Source: Fen-1135 sp963705275 (GTDB taxonomy: Bacteria > Desulfobacterota > Syntrophia > Syntrophales > UBA2185). From it: a DNA stretch of 64,000 nt. Positions 60,676-64,000 of the stretch are shown here, piece after piece. Within the stretch, counting starts at the first letter, position 1. The number at the start of each line of letters is the position of its first letter. The position numbers and the translations under genes are program-made. The notes beneath the pieces were generated by a model. It searched no databases, was not told the DNA's origin, and saw only the letters and a program-made list of their open reading frames with translations. The DNA is taken from NCBI GenBank assembly GCA_963705275.1, contig OY970063.1, positions 2,852,001 to 2,916,000 on the forward strand, written 5' to 3'.

Positions 60676-61677
60676 TCACGGCATAGAAGAATCTGTGAGA
60701 TCTTTAGCCGTCTCTATCAAGCCTTTTAACACAACAGACATCTTATCAAAGTCCAGCGTGTCGATGGTATCCGTTTCTGTGTGGTAATTTGGATTTCTGT
60801 AAAAGGCGGTATCCGTTATCATGACAGCGGGATACCCCATTTTCCAGAAGGAACGGTGGTCGGAAAGATCTACGCCAGGAACAAAACCGAACGTAGTCAG
60901 GGTTTCGACAGGCATAAGGGAACCTGCTCTTAGGGAATTCTTGACCTTCCGGACGAGGCTTCTAGAACTCAGATTGCCGACGACGGCAATAAAATTGGGT
61001 GTAGATGGATAGATGAGGCTCATCATGGGGAATGGGAACGTCTGGCCGTCCTTTTCATTGGTATAATATCCCAGCATTTCAAGGGATATCATAGACTTTA
61101 TATTTTCATTATTAGCTCTCGCCTCTTTTGCGTATACATAACTTCCCATGTGCTCAGACCTGAATACAGGGGCTTCTTCACTTACAAAAAAGACCAGCTT
61201 TAACGTCCTATCAGGAGAAGAGCCCTTCAATGCCCGGGCAATCTCGAGAAGGACGGCAACGGCGCTGGCGTTGTCATCAGCGCCGGGGGTTCCATACACA
61301 GTATCATAATGAGCGCCGATAACTACGGATTCATCGGGAAGTTTCGCTCCCTTTATTGAAGCGATGACGTTGCTGTATTGTTTTTTATTGTAGGTGTATG
61401 TTTGAAGGGTGGGGACGTAGCCGAAGGCTTTGAGGCAGTAGACAATGTACTTTTTTGCAGCCTCTAATCTGGCAGCTTCATATATGCTTCTTGAACCGAT
61501 CTCCACCGTCAATTGTTTTACATGTCTGTGGAGCTTGCGGGAATGGCCGATAAGCGTTGTCTCCGCTCTTTTGACTGAGACAGATGGTGCTAGCCTTACT
61601 TTCAGCAGGGAGTAGGCGAGAAATGCCGCAAGAATAATTATTAATAGTAAAATATAGCGAAGTATTTTTTTCTTCAT
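60676..61677 (-). CDS. M28 family metallopeptidase
   Basis: 333 residues from ATG at 61677. Signal anchor at about 8-25. Zinc ligands in VIGAHYDTVYG (His and following GADDN, Asp), SEEAPVF (catalytic Glu-Glu) and, near the C-terminus, NPNYHTETDT (His). This matches di-zinc M28 aminopeptidases/glutaminyl cyclase-like enzymes acting outside the cytoplasm. Upstream 25 codons could extend the frame to 61752, but the family layout favours the chosen start. Substrate unknown. Confidence 0.88.
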   Translation of the reverse strand: MKKKILRYILLLIIILAAFLAYSLLKVRLAPSVSVKRAETTLIGHSRKLHRHVKQLTVEIGSRSIYEAARLEAAKKYIVYCLKAFGYVPTLQTYTYNKKQYSNVIASIKGAKLPDESVVIGAHYDTVYGTPGADDNASAVAVLLEIARALKGSSPDRTLKLVFFVSEEAPVFRSEHMGSYVYAKEARANNENIKSMISLEMLGYYTNEKDGQTFPFPMMSLIYPSTPNFIAVVGNLSSRSLVRKVKNSLRAGSLMPVETLTTFGFVPGVDLSDHRSFWKMGYPAVMITDTAFYRNPNYHTETDTIDTLDFDKMSVVLKGLIETAKDLTDSSMP

Positions 61678-61844
61678 GGCTTTAAATCCGCACCTGTCAT
61701 CTGTGGAATATTCTATCCCAATCTCGCGGGTATTATACCCGAAAGTGATCAACGATAGAAATAAAATCTGAAGCTGTCAGATAATAGGAGCTGCACAATC
61801 GCAGGAAGCAGAAAAAAATCATGCATTTTATTGTGGCTTTTCTC

Positions 61845-61873
61845 TTGAAAATGACCTTTCTTTAGGATATAAA
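61845..61873 (+). promoter_or_regulatory. Promoter of tRNA-Val
   Basis: TTGAAA (61845-61850) and TATAAA (61868-61873) are 17 bases apart, with the predicted start about six bases before the mature tRNA. Confidence 0.75.
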
Positions 61874-61885
61874 AACACAGGTATC

Positions 61886-61960
61886 GGGCGGTTAACTCAG
61901 GGGGAGAGTGCTACCTTCACACGGTAGAAGTCACTGGTTCAAATCCAGTACCGCCTACCA
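61886..61960 (+). tRNA. tRNA-Val (anticodon CAC)
   Basis: 75 bases, all arms formed: acceptor GGGCGGT/ACCGCCT (first pair G-T), D stem ACTC/GAGT, anticodon stem CTACC/GGTAG with loop TTCACAC giving CAC, T stem ACTGG/CCAGT with loop TTCAAAT, and an encoded ACCA end. It reads GUG codons. Own promoter and terminator, so a single-gene unit. No integrase or att-like repeat is seen next to it. Confidence 0.96.
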
Positions 61961-61968
61961 ATGACATC

Positions 61969-61998
61969 AAAAGGTTAACCGTTCTGGGTTAATCTTTT
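61969..61998 (+). terminator. Terminator of tRNA-Val
   Basis: AAAAGGTTAACC (61969-61980) pairs with GGTTAATCTTTT (61987-61998), 12 positions with one G-T pair and a six-base loop, ending in TTTT. It lies nine bases after the tRNA. Confidence 0.85.
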
Positions 61999-62018
61999 AT
62001 TCATAACCGGATTCTGAC

Positions 62019-62036
62019 CGGTTTCGAACGAAACCG
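62019..62036. repeat. Perfect palindrome downstream of tRNA-Val
   Basis: CGGTTTCG (62019-62026), two bases, CGAAACCG (62029-62036). It lies in the 280-base gap between the tRNA terminator and the response regulator. No T run follows. Could be an operator or a REP-like unit; otherwise the gap shows nothing recognisable. Confidence 0.5.
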
Positions 62037-62278
62037 CACGCTCCGGCCCTTCAGTGACTATACGGATTCATTGTTCCTGCAAGGTCCGCCGTGGGATCAG
62101 GTCCTGTCAGTCAAGTATCTTCCGGCTTCGATTAAATAGACTTTTGGTCTGGGCTGTGCCTAAACTTCTGTCAGATGGAACAAGGCTCATTTAAACAGGC
62201 TGCTTTTCTTTTTTCGCTTTGTGAATTCCAGCGGATATTCTCAAGAAGTCCATACTGAGGGTTTGAAAGGCGTTGAAC

Positions 62279-62689
62279 ATGGTAGTTGCGGGCGATAAGA
62301 AGATTCTGGTTGTAGATGATGAAGCATCAGTTCTCGCTGTGTTAAAGGAGACTCTTGGCTTGGCCGGTTATAAGGTACGAACCGCCAAAAATGCTGAAGA
62401 GGCGCTGAAGATTCTCAAGACAGAAACCATCATGGTCATGTTCTTAGATCTCAAGCTCCCCGGAATGAACGGCATAGATCTCTGCTGGAAGATTCGCGAG
62501 AAGGATAAAATCTCTATATTGTATGCTTTTACCGGATACACCACTTTTTATGGCCTCTTGGAGTGCCGCGCTGCTGGTTTTGATGATTTCTTTGTCAAGC
62601 CCGTGTCCACCGAATTACTCTTAAAGGCGGCTAAGGACGCATTCGAAAAGCTTGGAAGATGGAAAGTTCGTGACTATAATTTGATATGA
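62279..62689 (+). CDS. Stand-alone response regulator receiver protein
   Basis: 136 residues from ATG at 62279 (AAAGG eight bases upstream; an in-frame TTG lies at 62273). Single receiver domain: acidic pair VVDDEAS, phospho-acceptor Asp in MFLDLKLPGMNG, Thr in AFTGYTTF and Lys in FVKPVS. There is no output domain, and no histidine kinase is in the window. Similar small receivers act in chemotaxis-like or phosphorelay chains. Confidence 0.92.
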   Translation: MVVAGDKKILVVDDEASVLAVLKETLGLAGYKVRTAKNAEEALKILKTETIMVMFLDLKLPGMNGIDLCWKIREKDKISILYAFTGYTTFYGLLECRAAGFDDFFVKPVSTELLLKAAKDAFEKLGRWKVRDYNLI

Positions 62690-62809
62690 GCTGGCTATCG
62701 GCGGCAACTTCCGCCGAACGTGCTCGCTTGGCGCGTCGTACATATCCCATAACATCAATACGCTGCAATTTTCCAGTAGGTCCACTCCTCACTTTGTAAT
62801 CCCCCCTTT

Positions 62810-63799
62810 TTAAGCTACGGAGATCTTCAAAGTTCCCCCTCTACCCAGGATGTCGTGAAGATGAATGTATCCAGCGAGGCGGTTTTTCCCGTTTACAACA
62901 GCGAGAGTGGTAATCTCTTCCTTTTGCATATATTCAATGGTGCGGGCAAGTGATGCGTTTTCCTCGATTGTCTTCGGTGATAAAGTCATCACATCATCGA
63001 TAGGCTTGTCTCTCAAATCCTTGCCTCTTCTTACGAGACGTCGGAGGTCACCGTCTGTCAATATTCCCTGCAAAGAATTCTTTCTGTCCGTAATGAGAAC
63101 GAATCCCTTGTTGCCCCTGTCCATTTCTTCAATTGCCTTCATAAGTGATGTCCCGGAACGAACTTTAGGAATCTGTGCGCCTGTTATCATCACATCTCTT
63201 ACCTTTGCCCTCAGGCGCTGTCCCAGATTTCCAGCGGGATGGAATCTATGAAAATCCTTCTCATTGAATTTTCTTTTCTCTATAAGAACAGCCGCCAGAG
63301 CGTCTCCCATGGCTAGACACGCCGTGGTGCTTGAAGTCGGGGCCAGGCCGAATGGGCAGGCCTCTCTCTTCACGCCGACATCGATGACGACATGACTCGC
63401 TTTTGCAAGCGTTGAGGAGAGGTTGCCGGTGAAAGAAATGAGGTGCGCACCGATCTTTCTGACGCTTCCTATGATCACGTTGAGCTCATCCGTTTCTCCA
63501 CTGTTTGAAATGGCCAGCATGACGTCATCTTTTGTGACAATGCCCAAGTCTCCGTGCATGCCTTCTACAGGGTGGAGAAAGATGGCGGGCGTGCCGGTGC
63601 TTGTCAGGGTGGCCACAATTTTCTTGCCGATCAATCCTGATTTGCCTATACCGGTTACGATGACCCGGCCTTTGGATCTGTAGATAATTCTTACCGCTTT
63701 ATCAAAGTTGGTGCTCACTTTATCGATAAGATCCAAGATACTCTCTGCTTCTATTCTCAGGACCTCTTTTGCCCGCTTCATTGATTGACTTTCTTTCAT
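62810..63799 (-). CDS. kdsD: Arabinose-5-phosphate isomerase (KpsF/GutQ/KdsD family)
   Basis: Interconverts ribulose 5-phosphate and arabinose 5-phosphate, first step of Kdo synthesis for LPS. About 329 residues. N-terminal SIS domain with VIVTGIGKSGLIGKKI, ATLTSTGTPAIFLHPVEGMHGDLG (split) and AISNSGETDEL; two CBS domains at the C-terminus (about 210-329). In-frame starts at 63820, 63799 and 63781 are possible; 63799 is a compromise. The remaining 200 bases to the window edge show no gene. Confidence 0.93.
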   Translation of the reverse strand: MKESQSMKRAKEVLRIEAESILDLIDKVSTNFDKAVRIIYRSKGRVIVTGIGKSGLIGKKIVATLTSTGTPAIFLHPVEGMHGDLGIVTKDDVMLAISNSGETDELNVIIGSVRKIGAHLISFTGNLSSTLAKASHVVIDVGVKREACPFGLAPTSSTTACLAMGDALAAVLIEKRKFNEKDFHRFHPAGNLGQRLRAKVRDVMITGAQIPKVRSGTSLMKAIEEMDRGNKGFVLITDRKNSLQGILTDGDLRRLVRRGKDLRDKPIDDVMTLSPKTIEENASLARTIEYMQKEEITTLAVVNGKNRLAGYIHLHDILGRGGTLKISVA

Positions 63800-64000
63800 T
63801 AGATGCTCACAACCTCGCAAAAAATGAGAAATTGGAAAATGTAATATACGGAATGCAGGCTACCAGAAATCAAAATCCATGACAAGATCGATTTTCGTGA
63901 GATAAGCCGGATGTTCCTTTGAGTTTAATTGACATCTCAAGACCAGTTAATTATACTCTCAAAAATTTGATCGTGACCGTCAACTGCCGACGTCAACAGG

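Noticed and set aside
61886..62272. Integrative element at tRNA-Val
   Set aside because: No integrase gene and no repeat of the tRNA 3' end was seen in the following 2 kb.
1..64000. CRISPR array, prophage or insertion sequence
   Set aside because: No regularly spaced repeats, cas genes, transposase, integrase or phage structural genes were recognised; the only long repeat is the TMTC-like pair.

Overview
The window looks like chromosomal DNA of a Gram-negative anaerobe, most likely a Desulfobacterota (former Deltaproteobacteria) lineage related to the syntrophs. The grounds are the gene order lepB-DUF456-secF-secD-yajC-tgt-queA, a Kdo pathway isomerase (so LPS), a pentahaem nitrite reductase pair nrfHA, a FadN/FadA-type beta-oxidation operon, a PilA with a Geobacter-like N-terminus behind a sigma-54 promoter, and many TMTC-like TPR membrane proteins. 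The taxonomic call is inference; no rRNA gene is present. Base composition is mixed, roughly half GC, with AT-rich stretches around 12.9-13.4 kb and 23.0-25.1 kb.

Layout. 0-7.7 kb (minus strand): mazG, DUF2065, queA, tgt, yajC, secD, secF, DUF456 and signal peptidase I (cut by the window edge). 8.0-9.3 kb (plus): YtxH and DUF948 envelope proteins and a YajD-like HNH protein. 9.3-12.9 kb (minus): a zinc-ribbon protein, glutamine-dependent NAD synthetase split by a frameshift, folE2 and a queD paralogue. 13.2-17.7 kb (plus): sigma-54 promoter, pilA, terminator, then two tandem TMTC-like TPR membrane proteins sharing a 1.14-kb almost identical core. 17.8-35.7 kb: a surface-glycan or protein-glycosylation locus with methyltransferases, DUF354, polysaccharide deacetylase, two radical SAM enzymes, a UPF0104 membrane protein, asparagine synthase, a WlbA-WlbB fusion, a truncated DegT aminotransferase, GT2 transferases and a third TMTC-like protein. 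36.0-42.4 kb (plus): TetR regulator, acyl-CoA dehydrogenase (frameshifted), FadN-type hydroxyacyl-CoA dehydrogenase/enoyl-CoA hydratase (frameshifted) and thiolase. 42.4-45.4 kb (minus): queD-queE-queC, class II aldolase, ferredoxin. 45.5-51.7 kb: glutamine-amidotransferase-like hydrolase, AmpG-like permease, DUF4124-glutaredoxin protein, ThDP enzyme, PolX. 52.0-54.1 kb: an accessory patch with a coiled-coil RmuC-like protein, DUF429 and a gene remnant. 54.1-56.3 kb (minus): nrfH-nrfA-ygbA. 56.4-64 kb: Nudix, MltD-like transglycosylase, groES-groEL, M28 peptidase, tRNA-Val(CAC), a lone response regulator and kdsD.

Main points. (1) pilA and the two TMTC-like genes look like a pilus/protein O-glycosylation module in which one catalytic membrane domain has been homogenised while the TPR tails diverged; this is the best candidate for something undescribed. 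(2) Three genes (nadE, the acyl-CoA dehydrogenase, the FadN homologue) each carry an apparent single-base insertion in a short homopolymer; sequencing error is the simplest explanation, and decay or programmed frameshifting are alternatives. (3) Two gene remnants are visible: the C-terminal quarter of a DegT/WbpE aminotransferase behind the WlbA-WlbB fusion, and about 25 codons of a probable nucleotidyltransferase in frame behind the ygbA stop. (4) nrfHA is followed by a ygbA homologue, suggesting a nitrite/NO stress unit.
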